In this document: positions 26,557-35,563 of the stretch, piece by piece
Numbering within the stretch: the stretch's first letter is position 1
How the letters are laid out: each line of letters begins with the position of its first letter
Assembly: GCA_016875535.1 (NCBI GenBank)
Contig: VGPF01000013.1
Location: 1 to 47,778, forward strand
Length of the DNA stretch: 47,778 nt
From: Chloroflexota bacterium
Lineage (GTDB): Bacteria > Chloroflexota > Dehalococcoidia > SHYB01
Reading direction: 5' to 3'
The notes under the pieces: model-generated
The model's database searches: none
What the model was told of the DNA's origin: nothing
Seen by the model: only the letters and a program-made list of their open reading frames with translations
Translations under genes and position numbers: made by a program

Positions 26557-28404
26557 ATGCAGCAGTCCCATATCCGTAACTTTTGCATCATCGCCCACAT
26601 TGATCACGGCAAGTCCACCTTAGCCGACCGTCTCCTGGAAGCCACCAACACCATCGAGCGGCGGCGCATGATGGACCAAGTGCTCGATTCCATGGACCTT
26701 GAGCGCGAGCGCGGCATCACCATCAAGATGCACCCCACGCGCATGCTCTACCGCGCCAAGAACGGGCAAGACTACCAGCTCAACCTGATAGACACGCCGG
26801 GGCACGTGGAGTTCTCCTACGAGGTCTCGCGCAGCGTGGCCGCCTGCGAAGGGGCGCTCCTCATCGTGGACGCCTCCCAGGGCAGCCAGGCGCAGACCCT
26901 GGCCAACGTCTACCTGGCGCTGGAGTCCAATCTGGAAATCATCCCCGTGGTCAATAAGATTGACCTGCCCGGGGCGGAGCCCGATCGAGTCGCCCAAGAG
27001 CTGCAGGACGTCTTCGGCTTCAAGGAGTCGGAGATCCTCCGCATCTCGGGGAAGACGGGCCTGGGCGTGCCTGAGCTCCTGGAGACCATCATCGAGCGCG
27101 TCCCGCCTCCCGCAGGCAAGCCGGACGCCTCCCTTCGCGCCCTCATCTTCGATTCCAAGTACGACCCGTACAAGGGCGTCATCGCTTCTGTGCGCGTGGT
27201 GGACGGCTCCGTCTCCGCCCCTGGGAGACGCCTGCGCTTCATGGCCACCGGGCGCATCATCGAACCCCTGGAAGCGGGCGCCTTCAAGCCCGATTTCCTG
27301 CCCCTTCCAATCCTGGAGACGGGGAGCGTCGGCTACATCGCCACCGGGCTTAAGACGGTTGAGGATGCCAAGGTGGGCGACACCATCACCTGGGACGAGA
27401 GCCCCGCCGCCACGCCGGTCGCCGGGTACAAAGAGCTGAAGTCCATGGTCTTCGCCGGCCTCTTCCCGGCGGACGGCCAGAACTACCTGCCTCTGCGCGA
27501 AGCCCTGGAGAAGCTCAAGCTGAACGACGCCGGACTCGTCTTCCAGCAGGAAAGCTCCGGCGCGCTGGGCTTCGGCTTCCGCTGCGGCTTCCTCGGCCTC
27601 TTACACATGGAGATCGTGCAAGACCGCCTGGAGCGGGAGTACAACCTGGACCTTTTGGCCACCGCCCCGAGCGTCGCCTATCAGGTGGTGAAGACGGACG
27701 GCGAAGTGGTGGAGGTGGATAACCCGGCGAAGCTCCCCGCGCCGAACTACTACGACGAGATCAGGGAGCCGTGGCTGGAAGTGACCATCATCGTGCCGAA
27801 CCGGTACGTGGGCGGCATCATGGACCTGGTCTCCAACAAGCGCGGCGAGTTCAAGAAGATGGATTACCTGGACTCCCGTCCCGCCAATACGGCCAAAGAT
27901 GCCCAGGAGCCGTCCAAAGACCCGCGCGTGATGCTGGTCTACCACATCCCCCTGGCGGAAGTCCTCATAGACTTCTACGACCAGTTGAAGTCGCGCACGC
28001 AGGGCTATGCCACGATGGACTATGCCTTCCTGGAATACCGCCCCGGCAACCTGGTGAAGCTGGATATCCTGGTGAACGGCAAGCCGGTGGACGCCCTTTC
28101 GCTGATCACCCACCGGGACAATGCCTATTACCAGGGGAAGGCGCTGGTGGAGAAGCTCAAGGACCTCATCCCGCGCCAGATGTTCGAAGTGCCGCTCCAG
28201 GCGGCCATCGGCAGCAAGGTCATCGCCCGGGAGACGGTGCGCGCGATGCGGAAGAACGTCCTGGCCAAGTGTTACGGCGGCGATGTGACGCGCAAGATGA
28301 AGCTCTTGCACAAGCAGGCGGAAGGGAAGAAGCGGATGAAGATGGTGGGGTCGGTGGAGATCCCGCAAGAGGCCTTTTTGGCCCTGTTGAAGTTGGAGAA
28401 GTGA
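26557..28404 (+). CDS. lepA: Elongation factor 4 (LepA), ribosomal back-translocase GTPase
   Basis: 615 residues from the ATG that gives [20 protein letters not shown]; the in-frame ATG six codons earlier is unlikely. G1 is [10 protein letters not shown]2 includes the RGITIK loop, G3 is DTPGHVEF, G4 NKIDLPG, G5 SGKTGLG. The LepA-specific C-terminal domain follows, with [20 protein letters not shown] and [20 protein letters not shown], ending [20 protein letters not shown]. Length and motifs are standard. It remodels stalled ribosomes. Confidence 0.97.
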   Translation: MQQSHIRNFCIIAHIDHGKSTLADRLLEATNTIERRRMMDQVLDSMDLERERGITIKMHPTRMLYRAKNGQDYQLNLIDTPGHVEFSYEVSRSVAACEGALLIVDASQGSQAQTLANVYLALESNLEIIPVVNKIDLPGAEPDRVAQELQDVFGFKESEILRISGKTGLGVPELLETIIERVPPPAGKPDASLRALIFDSKYDPYKGVIASVRVVDGSVSAPGRRLRFMATGRIIEPLEAGAFKPDFLPLPILETGSVGYIATGLKTVEDAKVGDTITWDESPAATPVAGYKELKSMVFAGLFPADGQNYLPLREALEKLKLNDAGLVFQQESSGALGFGFRCGFLGLLHMEIVQDRLEREYNLDLLATAPSVAYQVVKTDGEVVEVDNPAKLPAPNYYDEIREPWLEVTIIVPNRYVGGIMDLVSNKRGEFKKMDYLDSRPANTAKDAQEPSKDPRVMLVYHIPLAEVLIDFYDQLKSRTQGYATMDYAFLEYRPGNLVKLDILVNGKPVDALSLITHRDNAYYQGKALVEKLKDLIPRQMFEVPLQAAIGSKVIARETVRAMRKNVLAKCYGGDVTRKMKLLHKQAEGKKRMKMVGSVEIPQEAFLALLKLEK

Positions 28405-28475
28405 CCGGACCGCCCAGCCCACGGAGCGGCCTTAGGCCAGCCCCCTACCAGGAAGGAAAAGGCTCGCTGGCTCAC

Positions 28476-28652
28476 CTACACCCGGGTACGCTGTTTGCGT
28501 TTGTACCGCCAGACGGCAAAGGCGATGGCGAGCAACGCCGGAAGGATGAAGCCCAAGAGCAGGGCGTTCACAAAGGCCATGCCGGAAAGCCACAGCGTAA
28601 AGGTCAATACGGCGCAGGCGAGCCAGTAGACCACCGAAAGCATCGTCCCCAT
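28476..28652 (-). CDS. Small two-helix membrane protein
   Basis: 58 residues from an ATG at 28652 with GAGGTG seven bases upstream. Two hydrophobic helices (VVYWLACAVLTFTLWLSGM; LLLGFILPALLAIAFAVW) are followed by a basic tail WRYKRKQRTRV that would be cytoplasmic by the positive-inside rule. It lies 22 bases after galU on the same strand, so it may be its operon partner. No known family recognised. Confidence 0.6.
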   Translation of the reverse strand: MGTMLSVVYWLACAVLTFTLWLSGMAFVNALLLGFILPALLAIAFAVWRYKRKQRTRV

Positions 28653-28674
28653 AGCCGCACCTCTGCCAAGGAGC

Positions 28675-29553
28675 CTACCGCTTGCGCAACAAGTCCTTAA
28701 GGTAAGCCCGTATATCGTCCCGGGTATCCTCGCGCTCCAACGCCATCTGGACGGAGGCCTTCAGCAATCCCAAGGGCGTGCCGGCGTCTAACAGCGTCGC
28801 CTGGTATTCCAGGCCGTAGACGGCCTGCTCCCGGGAAAGGGTGTCAATCGCCTCCGCCAGCTGGATCTCGCCGATTGCCCCAGGCTTCTGCTTCTCGAGG
28901 ATCTCAAAGATCCGGGGATGCAGGATGTAGCGCCCCATGGAGGCCAGCCTGGAAGGCGCCTGCTCCATCTTCGGCTTCTCCACTACGCCGGTGATCTTAT
29001 GGAGGCCCACTCCGGCCTTCGCCGCCTTCACGATGCCGTAGCGCGTCACGTCCTCCTTGGCGACTTCGGAGAGCGCGAGGACGCTCGCCCCGTGGCGCTC
29101 GTGAACGTCCAGCAGCTGCCGCAGCACCGGCTTCTTCGCCGCGACGTAGACATCGTCCGGCAACATGACGGCGAAGGGCTCGTTGCCCACGATGCCCTTC
29201 GCCATGAGAACGGCGTGGCCCAGGCCCTTCTGCTCTCCCTGGCGCACGGCGTAGATGTTGGCCATGCCGAAGAGCGCCTGCACCTGGTCGAGCCGCTTCG
29301 TATCGTTGCGCCGCTCCAGGATCGCCTCCAGCTCAAAGGTCCTGTCGAAGTAATCCTCGATGGCGCGTTTGTACTGGGATGTGACCAGCACGATTTCCTT
29401 GACGCCCGAGGCGACGGCCTCTTCCACGGAATACTGGATGACCGGACGGTCAATGATGGGCAGCAGCTCCTTGGGGACGACCTTGCTGGCGGGAAGAAAG
29501 CGCGTTCCCCAGCCTGCGGCGGGAATGACGGCCTTGCGTACGGTGGAGGGAAT
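28675..29553 (-). CDS. galU: UTP--glucose-1-phosphate uridylyltransferase
   Basis: 292 residues if started at the ATT at 29553. Makes UDP-glucose for glycolipid and envelope polymers. The N-terminus KAVIPAAGWGTRFLPASKVVPKELLPIIDRP holds the nucleotide-binding loop; QYSVEEAVASGV, QGEQKGLGHAVLMAK, VMLPDDVY with a metal-binding Asp, and VVEKPKMEQAPS follow, all GalU signatures. No ATG, GTG or TTG occurs in frame near the homologous start, whereas ATT is preceded by AGGAGA at the correct distance. An AUU start, as in infC, is therefore the best reading; a CTG codon further up is the alternative. Confidence 0.93.
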   Translation of the reverse strand: MPSTVRKAVIPAAGWGTRFLPASKVVPKELLPIIDRPVIQYSVEEAVASGVKEIVLVTSQYKRAIEDYFDRTFELEAILERRNDTKRLDQVQALFGMANIYAVRQGEQKGLGHAVLMAKGIVGNEPFAVMLPDDVYVAAKKPVLRQLLDVHERHGASVLALSEVAKEDVTRYGIVKAAKAGVGLHKITGVVEKPKMEQAPSRLASMGRYILHPRIFEILEKQKPGAIGEIQLAEAIDTLSREQAVYGLEYQATLLDAGTPLGLLKASVQMALEREDTRDDIRAYLKDLLRKR

Positions 29554-29581
29554 GGCGGCTCTCCTGAGTGGGGCTGGCTCG

Positions 29582-29587
29582 ATTATA
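29582..29587 (-). promoter_or_regulatory. -10 element of galU
   Basis: TATAAT on the minus strand in the 62-base gap between yihY and galU. The message would begin about 20 bases before the AGGAGA ribosome site. The -35 region is weak. Confidence 0.55.
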
Positions 29588-29615
29588 GCCAGGGCCGTGG
29601 AATAAGAAAACCTCG

Positions 29616-30599
29616 CTACCGGCGCGCCATCCGCCTCATCCAGCGCCGGGCGTGCTTGATCCCGGGCCAGATGCCGAAGGTCCAGATGGCCGTCTCCGAG
29701 ACGATGCGCAGGCGCACCAGGTCGGCGTAGATGGAGCAGATGAGGGCGCCGATGAGCATGATGGCGGCGGCGACGTAGAGCCAGCCGAGGAGGACGGCGA
29801 CAGAGGTGAAGGAGCCGTAGATCGGCGAGGTGTTCAAACGGCTCCGGGTGTAGTAGAAGAAGGCCCCGAGCGCGATCTCGAAGGAGACGGCGGCGATGAG
29901 TCCACCGAAGAGCGTCTCTTTGAGCCGCACCTTGCGGTTGGGAAGGAAATAGTAAATGACGACGAAGGAGACCCAGAGGAGAAGGACCGATAGGAAGAAG
30001 AGCCACGGGGGGCCGGTGAAGAAGCCGACGTCCTCCACGTCCGTCTCCGCGAAGGAGCGCACGACGGTGGTGGTGAGGAGCAGGCCCAGGAAGAGCATGC
30101 CTGCGCCGAAGGTGATGCTCAGGTCAATGATGCGCTCCTTGACCCAAGCGCGGGGGCTGCGGATGTTCCATGCCGTATTGATGCCCTTGCGCAGGGTGGC
30201 GAAGACGCCGGTGGAGCCCCAGACAAGACCGACGATGGCGGGCGGCGCGGCGACGGCCTTGGAATCGGCGGCGGTGCGCACCGCATCGGCGATGACATCC
30301 TGGCTCACCGGGATGAAGGTGGCCAGGGCGCGCACCAGGTTGGCGTTCTGCACCGCCGTCTGGTTCACGAAGAGGTCAAAGGAAAGGATGATGAGGATGG
30401 AGAGCGGGAAGATGGAGAAGAAGGAGTAGAAGGCGACGGCCGCCGCCATCTGCATGCTGTTGTTCGTGAGGAACTGCTGGGTGGCGCGGGCGCAGAAGAC
30501 CACGAAGGCCTTGCCGCCGGTGCCGAGCCCCGCCGCCAGGGGATTCACCACCGCCACCGGCTGTTCCCACACGCGCTCTTGCTGAGGCGTCGTCGCCAT
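29616..30599 (-). CDS. YihY/virulence factor BrkB family inner-membrane protein
   Basis: 327 residues. The conserved core is LTNNSMQMAAAVAFYSFFSI and FPLSILIILSF near the N-terminus, followed by further membrane helices (LSITFGAGMLFLGLLLTTT; WLFFLSVLLLWVSFVVIYYF; GLIAAVSFEIALGAFFYYT; SVAVLLGWLYVAAAIMLIGA), six in all, with PNRKVRLKETLFG between. This family was once misnamed RNase BN; its function is unknown, possibly transport or envelope maintenance. It lies 11 bases after rph, so they are likely co-transcribed. Confidence 0.9.
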   Translation of the reverse strand: MATTPQQERVWEQPVAVVNPLAAGLGTGGKAFVVFCARATQQFLTNNSMQMAAAVAFYSFFSIFPLSILIILSFDLFVNQTAVQNANLVRALATFIPVSQDVIADAVRTAADSKAVAAPPAIVGLVWGSTGVFATLRKGINTAWNIRSPRAWVKERIIDLSITFGAGMLFLGLLLTTTVVRSFAETDVEDVGFFTGPPWLFFLSVLLLWVSFVVIYYFLPNRKVRLKETLFGGLIAAVSFEIALGAFFYYTRSRLNTSPIYGSFTSVAVLLGWLYVAAAIMLIGALICSIYADLVRLRIVSETAIWTFGIWPGIKHARRWMRRMARR

Positions 30600-30610
30600 C
30601 TGCGTGCGCC

Positions 30611-31336
30611 CTACCGGGGGCCGGCCCCGTGAATCGCGATCGCCTGGCAGACGCCAAGCTCGCGGATGCCGCGCCCAGCCAGGTCCAGCAGCCCGTTGAG
30701 ACGCTCTCTGCTGAAGGGTTCGTCCTCGGCGGTCCCTTGGACTTCCACGAAGTCGCCCTTCCCAGTCATGATGACGTTGAAGTCCACCTCGGCGCGCGAG
30801 TCCTCCTGATAGCAGAGGTCGAGCATCTCCCGGCCGTCCACTACGCCGACGCTCACGGCAGCGACGGATGTGGTGAGGGGCATGGAGGCAAGGGCGCCGC
30901 TCTTCACCAGCTTCTCCATCGCCTGGTAGAGGGCGACGTATGCTCCGGTGATTGCCGCCGTCCGCGTGCCGCCGTCCGCCTGGAGGACATCGCAGTCCAC
31001 GGTGAAGGTGCGCTCGCCCAAGAGACCCATGTCGGTCACGGCGCGGAGGGAGCGCCCGATGAGCCGCTGGATCTCCACGGCGCGGCCATCGGGCTTGCCC
31101 TCCGGGCGCGGCGTCCGCGTGTGGGTGGAGCGCGGGAGCATGGCGTACTCCGCCGTCACCCAGCCGCGCCCGGAGCCCTTGAGGAAGGGCGGCACTTTCT
31201 CCTCGATGGAGACGGCGCAGAGGACGCGCGTCAGGCCGGCCTCAATGAGGGTGGAGCCCTCAGCGAAGACCTGGCCGCCGGGGCCGATGCGGACAGGGCG
31301 AAGCTGGTCGTTCCTGCGGCCGTCAATGCGCGGCAG
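30611..31336 (-). CDS. rph: Ribonuclease PH (tRNA 3'-end phosphorolytic exoribonuclease)
   Basis: 241 residues if started at a CTG at 31336. The protein trims tRNA 3' ends using phosphate. From the CTG it reads [20 protein letters not shown], the standard RNase PH N-terminus (RxDGR...LRP), then the [13 protein letters not shown] segment, [20 protein letters not shown], a Arg-rich loop after TEYAM-like LPRSTHTRT, and the phosphate-binding [15 protein letters not shown]. No ATG, GTG or TTG is in frame upstream of the domain; AAGGAG lies six bases before the CTG. An internal ATG-less start was excluded because it would delete the conserved N-terminus. Confidence 0.93.
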   Translation of the reverse strand: MPRIDGRRNDQLRPVRIGPGGQVFAEGSTLIEAGLTRVLCAVSIEEKVPPFLKGSGRGWVTAEYAMLPRSTHTRTPRPEGKPDGRAVEIQRLIGRSLRAVTDMGLLGERTFTVDCDVLQADGGTRTAAITGAYVALYQAMEKLVKSGALASMPLTTSVAAVSVGVVDGREMLDLCYQEDSRAEVDFNVIMTGKGDFVEVQGTAEDEPFSRERLNGLLDLAGRGIRELGVCQAIAIHGAGPR

Positions 31337-31364
31337 AGGCGTCTCCTTGGCGAGGGTTTGAGCG

Positions 31365-31370
31365 ATTATA
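31365..31370 (-). promoter_or_regulatory. -10 element of rph
   Basis: TATAAT on the minus strand between the comEC stop (31400) and rph, 28 bases before the CTG start. No good -35 was seen. Confidence 0.5.
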
Positions 31371-31399
31371 TCAGGAGCAAAGGCCGCAGCGAGCGCCCT

Positions 31400-33796
31400 T
31401 CAACGGCCGATCCAGACTCGCCTGCCATCGCTCGTCACTGCGGCGCGCCGGCCATCTTGCAGGGAGACAAGCCGCTCCTGCGGCACCGCTCGGGCGGCCG
31501 CCGCGGCGATGCGCTCTTCGCCAAGCTCCCCTCTTCCAGGCGTCAGCACGATCGCCTGGGGCGCTGCGGCGGCGATGAACCGCTGATGGGCGGCGGTCGC
31601 CCTGGCATCGGCCATCACGAGCAGACCTGGGAGGCCGGAGACGGCTTGGGGAGGGACGCGCTCCAGCGTTTCGCTCCGAGCCGTCGTCGCAACAAGCATC
31701 GCCGCTCTGCGGTAGCGGACCGCGAGGACGAGCGCATCGTCCTCCATCGCGGAAAGGGCTGTGGGGGCGTGCAGCACCTCTATGGTCACTTCGCCCAGGC
31801 GAATGACATCACCCGGGCGCGCCGTCCGCCGCGCCACGCCTCGCGCCGCCAGCGCCCCCTCCAGCGCGGCATAGGCCGCCGACGTGCCTTGGGCCGTTGG
31901 GGCAAGAAAGGTCGTCACGCTATAGCGTCGCACCGCCTCCGCCATGCCGCCGATGCTCTGCGCGCGGGGGCTTGTGGCAATGGCAACGTCTACCCGCCGC
32001 CTCAGGCCGAGTCGCGCGCCAAGGGCCTGCGTGGCCGCCTGCCCATCGCCGCCGGCGTCTATGAGCGCCACATGTCGCGAGGGGGTTTGCACGATGATCG
32101 CCGTGCCGCCGTCGCTCACTGCGATGGTGACGTGCATGTGCCGCGGTGAGGGCCAGAGGGCGGCAGTCCAGATCACCGCACCGAAGGCGAGCAGCACGAG
32201 CATCGCCCACCAGAGGCGGGAGAGTCGCGGCCCTTCGATGGCAGGCAGTCTGGGCAGAGGAACGAGGAGCGAACGCCCGGCGACCTTCGCCGTCCTGAAC
32301 AGCCAGGCGAGCAGAGCAAGGCCTGCGTAATACCCCCCAAGCACAGCCCTGCCGACTTCCCCAACGGTCACCGAGGAGAGCGGGAGGCTTGCGAAGAGGT
32401 GCGCCACCGCCGCCGTGTAGCTGAGGCTGAGCCAGGCCAGCCAGCCGAAGAGCCACGCGCCGCCGGAGGAGACGAGGCCGATGAAGGCGGCCAGGGCGGA
32501 GGCAACCATCGCCACTGGGAGGGCGGGGCTAGCCAGGACCGTCGCGGGGATGGTCGCCAGGGAGACGCGGTGGAAGTAGAAGGCGATGGCAGGCCAGGTG
32601 AAGAGCGCCGCCGCTACGGACATGGCGCTTACGACGGCGGCCCATCGCAGGAATTGGGAGAGCAGGGTGCGCTTGGGCGAATCGAAGGCGGGCGCGAGGG
32701 AGTCCTCGGCCCAGGGCATGAGGAGGACGATGCCTGCCATGGCGAGGAAGCTCAGGTGGAAGGAGACCTGCCAGAGGGCAGACGGCGCGAAGAGGGTGAT
32801 GACGACGGCCGAAAGGAGCAGCGATTCCAGGCCGTGGCGCTGTCGCCCGAGGAGCATAGCTCCGATGTAGAGGCTGCCCATCACCGCCGCGCGGAAGGCC
32901 GATGGCGGCAGGCCAGCCAGGAGGGCATAGCCCCAGACGAGGGCGAGGGCCGCCAGGTAGACGCTCCGCCGCGAACGATGGAGAAGCGTCACGCCGAAGA
33001 GGAAAACGGCGGCCAGCAAGATGCTGACGTTCTGACCGGAGATCGCTAGGAGATGCGTCGTGCCGCTTCTGTTGAAGTCCTCCTCAAGGCTTTCGGGCAT
33101 ATCGGAGCGGATGCCTAAGAGGATCGCCTTCGCCAGCCCGCTCTGCGGCTCCGGCAGGGCCGCCTCCAGCGACTCCGCCAGGCGGCTCCGCAGGGCGAAG
33201 AGCCCCCTATCGAACCGGGGGCCTGCGCCCTCTTCGATGACGGTGAGGCGTGGGAAGCTCAGCACCGAGCGAACGCCCTGCCGGTCAAGATAGGCAGGGA
33301 AATCGAAGTCGCCAAGGGGTTTCGGCGCTTCGAGAGCGCCCCGGAGCGCCAGCCGATCGCCGGTGTGGAAGTAGGGCGGGTCGCGACGGTCCACCAAGGC
33401 TCGCGTCTGCCGCGCCGTAACCAGCACCCGTCCGCTGACGCTTCGCCAGGCCCCATCGGCAAGGAGGTGCTCAGCCTTCAAGCGGAACTGCGTCACCGAC
33501 CCTCGTTCCTCGGGATAGGAGTCAATGACGCCTTGCAGCTCTACCTCGCCCCGGCCGTTGAATGCCGCGAGAATCTCTGCCTCGCGCGAGGCTTCATGCG
33601 CCTCGTAGCGAAGGAGTCCCGCGAGGAGGCCCAGCGCGGCGAAGCCGAGGAGCAGGAGGCGCCAGCGGCGGCGCAGGAGGAAGAGCGCCGGGAGGAGGAG
33701 GACGATGAGCGGAATCGCGGCTGCGATAGGAAGGTCGCTGAGGGAAGCGGCGTAGAGGCCCGCGAGCCAGGCCGCCGCGAAGGAGATGAGGCGCAT
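31400..33796 (-). CDS. comEC: ComEC/Rec2 family competence channel protein
   Basis: 798 residues. N-terminal membrane helices and an OB-like DUF4131 region (AAFNGRGEVELQGVIDSYPE) precede the Competence domain, with the diagnostic GTTHLLAISGQNVSILLAAV and ASLPLSSVTVGEVGRAVLG segments and about ten helices. It forms the inner-membrane pore for single-stranded DNA uptake. The C-terminal beta-lactamase-like domain begins at about residue 560, but where the HxHxDH motif should stand the protein reads ATSPRAQSIGG, and the later TGD motif reads ATT, so the nuclease-type metal site is lost. It is 2 bases after comEA. Confidence 0.93.
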   Translation of the reverse strand: MRLISFAAAWLAGLYAASLSDLPIAAAIPLIVLLLPALFLLRRRWRLLLLGFAALGLLAGLLRYEAHEASREAEILAAFNGRGEVELQGVIDSYPEERGSVTQFRLKAEHLLADGAWRSVSGRVLVTARQTRALVDRRDPPYFHTGDRLALRGALEAPKPLGDFDFPAYLDRQGVRSVLSFPRLTVIEEGAGPRFDRGLFALRSRLAESLEAALPEPQSGLAKAILLGIRSDMPESLEEDFNRSGTTHLLAISGQNVSILLAAVFLFGVTLLHRSRRSVYLAALALVWGYALLAGLPPSAFRAAVMGSLYIGAMLLGRQRHGLESLLLSAVVITLFAPSALWQVSFHLSFLAMAGIVLLMPWAEDSLAPAFDSPKRTLLSQFLRWAAVVSAMSVAAALFTWPAIAFYFHRVSLATIPATVLASPALPVAMVASALAAFIGLVSSGGAWLFGWLAWLSLSYTAAVAHLFASLPLSSVTVGEVGRAVLGGYYAGLALLAWLFRTAKVAGRSLLVPLPRLPAIEGPRLSRLWWAMLVLLAFGAVIWTAALWPSPRHMHVTIAVSDGGTAIIVQTPSRHVALIDAGGDGQAATQALGARLGLRRRVDVAIATSPRAQSIGGMAEAVRRYSVTTFLAPTAQGTSAAYAALEGALAARGVARRTARPGDVIRLGEVTIEVLHAPTALSAMEDDALVLAVRYRRAAMLVATTARSETLERVPPQAVSGLPGLLVMADARATAAHQRFIAAAAPQAIVLTPGRGELGEERIAAAAARAVPQERLVSLQDGRRAAVTSDGRRVWIGR

Positions 33797-33798
33797 CG

Positions 33799-34380
33799 CT
33801 ACGGCACGTCCACGAAGGGCCGCAGGCGCGCCAGCGTCGTCGGGCCGATGCCGCTGACATCCAGCAGCTGCTCTACGGAGGTGAACCTACCCAGCCTTGC
33901 CCGGTGGTCCAGGATCGCCTTCGCCAGCACCGGCCCGATGCCCGGGAGCGCCTCCAGCTCCTGCTGTGTGGCCGTGTTGAGGTTCACCCGGGCGGCAGGT
34001 GCTCCGGCAGTCGAAGTCGGCGAAGGCTCGCTCACACGCGAAACGTGGATGTGGTCGCCATCGCGGAGGAGGCGCGCGCCGTCCACTCGCGACCTATCGG
34101 CATCCGCCGTAAGCCCGCCTGCGGAGGCGATGGCGTCCGCGACCCGGTCGCCATCGCGCATGGAGAAGAGGCCTTCGCGGCCGACGGCGCCGGTGACGTA
34201 GACGACCAGTGGCTTGACGGGGCTCGCCGTGGGCGCGATGAAGGCGACTTCGCCATCCGGCGAAGCGCTGCGCACGGCGAGGAGCACGACGCCGGTTATC
34301 ACCAGCGCCAGCACCAGGGCAAAGGCGGCGATCCACAGCGCCGCCGGAGTCACCCGAAAGATCCGCACACAGCCTCCCAT
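33799..34380 (-). CDS. comEA: ComEA family DNA-binding protein (SLBB + helix-hairpin-helix)
   Basis: 193 residues. An N-terminal membrane anchor (ALWIAAFALVLALVITGVVLL, about residues 13-33), then an SLBB domain (PLVVYVTGAVGREGLF; LRDGDHIHVSRV), a short Pro/Ser/Thr linker and a C-terminal double helix-hairpin-helix domain (VNLNTATQQELEALPGIGPV; VSGIGPTTLARLRPF) that binds double-stranded DNA outside the membrane and hands it to ComEC. The order comEA-comEC is the classic late-competence operon. Confidence 0.95.
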   Translation of the reverse strand: MGGCVRIFRVTPAALWIAAFALVLALVITGVVLLAVRSASPDGEVAFIAPTASPVKPLVVYVTGAVGREGLFSMRDGDRVADAIASAGGLTADADRSRVDGARLLRDGDHIHVSRVSEPSPTSTAGAPAARVNLNTATQQELEALPGIGPVLAKAILDHRARLGRFTSVEQLLDVSGIGPTTLARLRPFVDVP

Positions 34381-34446
34381 CTCCCCTAAAGAACGGGCAG
34401 ATTCTGTTCGATTGCTAGAATGGTGTCAATCGCCTGGGCCGCACCT

Positions 34447-35562
34447 ATGAACCACGACCCGCTTCGCAAGCCGCTTTCCACTAAACTCCTCGCCTTTATA
34501 GGCGAAGGCGTCGGCGGGCCGCGCGATAAGTCGCGCTTCAACGCCCTGGCGATGGAGGTCTTCGCCTACCAGTTCGCGCGCAACCCCGTCTACGCGCGCT
34601 TCTGCCAGGGGCGCGGCGTGACCCCGGCGACGGCGAAGGGCTGGCAAGAGATCCCCGCCGTCCCCACGACGGCGTTCAAGGAGCTGACCATCGCCTGCTT
34701 CCCCGTGGAGAGGGCCGCCGCCGTCTACCAGAGCAGCGGGACGACGGGCGCGAAGCGCAGCAGGCACTACCTGGCGACGCTGGAGCTGTACGAGGCCTCG
34801 CTAAAGCCGAACTTCCAGGCGCATCTCCTGCCCGATGGCGCGCGCCTCCCGATGCTCATCCTCGCCCTGCCGCCGCGCCTTGCGCCCCATTCATCGCTGA
34901 CGCACATGCTGGAGGTGGTCATGCGCACCTGGGGCGCCGAGGGCTCGCGCTACTACCTGGACGAGGACGGCCTCCAGCGCGAAGCCCTCCTCGCAGACCT
35001 GCGCCGCTATCAGCGCTTGGGACAGCCTGTCGCGCTTCTCGGCACCGCCTTCGCCTTCGTCCACCTCATTGACCACTGCCTGGAGCAGGGGCTTTCATTC
35101 AGTCTTCCGCCAGGCAGCCGCATCATGGATACCGGCGGCTACAAGGGGCGCTCCCGCGAAGTGCCGAAGGAGGAGCTCTACCGCCTCTACGACTCCGCTC
35201 TCGGGATCCCCGGCCATGACGTGGTGAACGAGTACGGTATGACGGAGATGTCGTCGCAGTTCTATGACACAGTCCTCTTGGACACATCGCGCGGCCGCTC
35301 GCGCCCGCGCTGCAAAGTCGGGCCGCCCTGGGCGCGAACACTCGTCATCAACCCGGAGACGATGGCGCCTGCGAAGCCTGGCGAGATCGGCCTCCTGCGC
35401 CACTTCGACCTGGCGAACCTGGATTCGGCGATGGCGATCCAGACGGACGACCTGGGCAGGGAGATCGGCGAGGGCTTTGAAATCATCGGCCGGGCGAAGG
35501 GGGCAGAGGCGCGGGGCTGCTCCATCGCCGTGGATGAGCTGCTCTCGAAGGCGCAGGGCTAA
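34447..35562 (+). CDS. luxE: LuxE-type acyl-protein synthetase (long-chain-fatty-acid adenylating)
   Basis: 371 residues from the ATG at 34447; a further ATG nine codons earlier is possible. LuxE activates a fatty acid as acyl-AMP, holds it on its own Cys and passes it to LuxC. Adenylation motifs are visible: YQSSGTTGAKRSRHY (phosphate loop, about residues 98-112), MDTGGYKGRSREVPKEELY, NEYGMTEMSSQFYD, and LRHFDLANLDSAMAIQTDDLG. A single Cys (GRAKGAEARGCSIAVDEL, about C358) lies 14 residues from the C-terminus, near the place of the acyl-accepting Cys in Vibrio LuxE. One base separates it from luxC. Confidence 0.87.
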   Translation: MNHDPLRKPLSTKLLAFIGEGVGGPRDKSRFNALAMEVFAYQFARNPVYARFCQGRGVTPATAKGWQEIPAVPTTAFKELTIACFPVERAAAVYQSSGTTGAKRSRHYLATLELYEASLKPNFQAHLLPDGARLPMLILALPPRLAPHSSLTHMLEVVMRTWGAEGSRYYLDEDGLQREALLADLRRYQRLGQPVALLGTAFAFVHLIDHCLEQGLSFSLPPGSRIMDTGGYKGRSREVPKEELYRLYDSALGIPGHDVVNEYGMTEMSSQFYDTVLLDTSRGRSRPRCKVGPPWARTLVINPETMAPAKPGEIGLLRHFDLANLDSAMAIQTDDLGREIGEGFEIIGRAKGAEARGCSIAVDELLSKAQG

Positions 35563-35563
35563 G

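Noticed and set aside
32399-33049. Long plus-strand ORFs antisense to comEC and other genes
   Set aside because: They are shadows of GC-rich coding strands; the minus-strand proteins carry clear domains and the antisense products do not.
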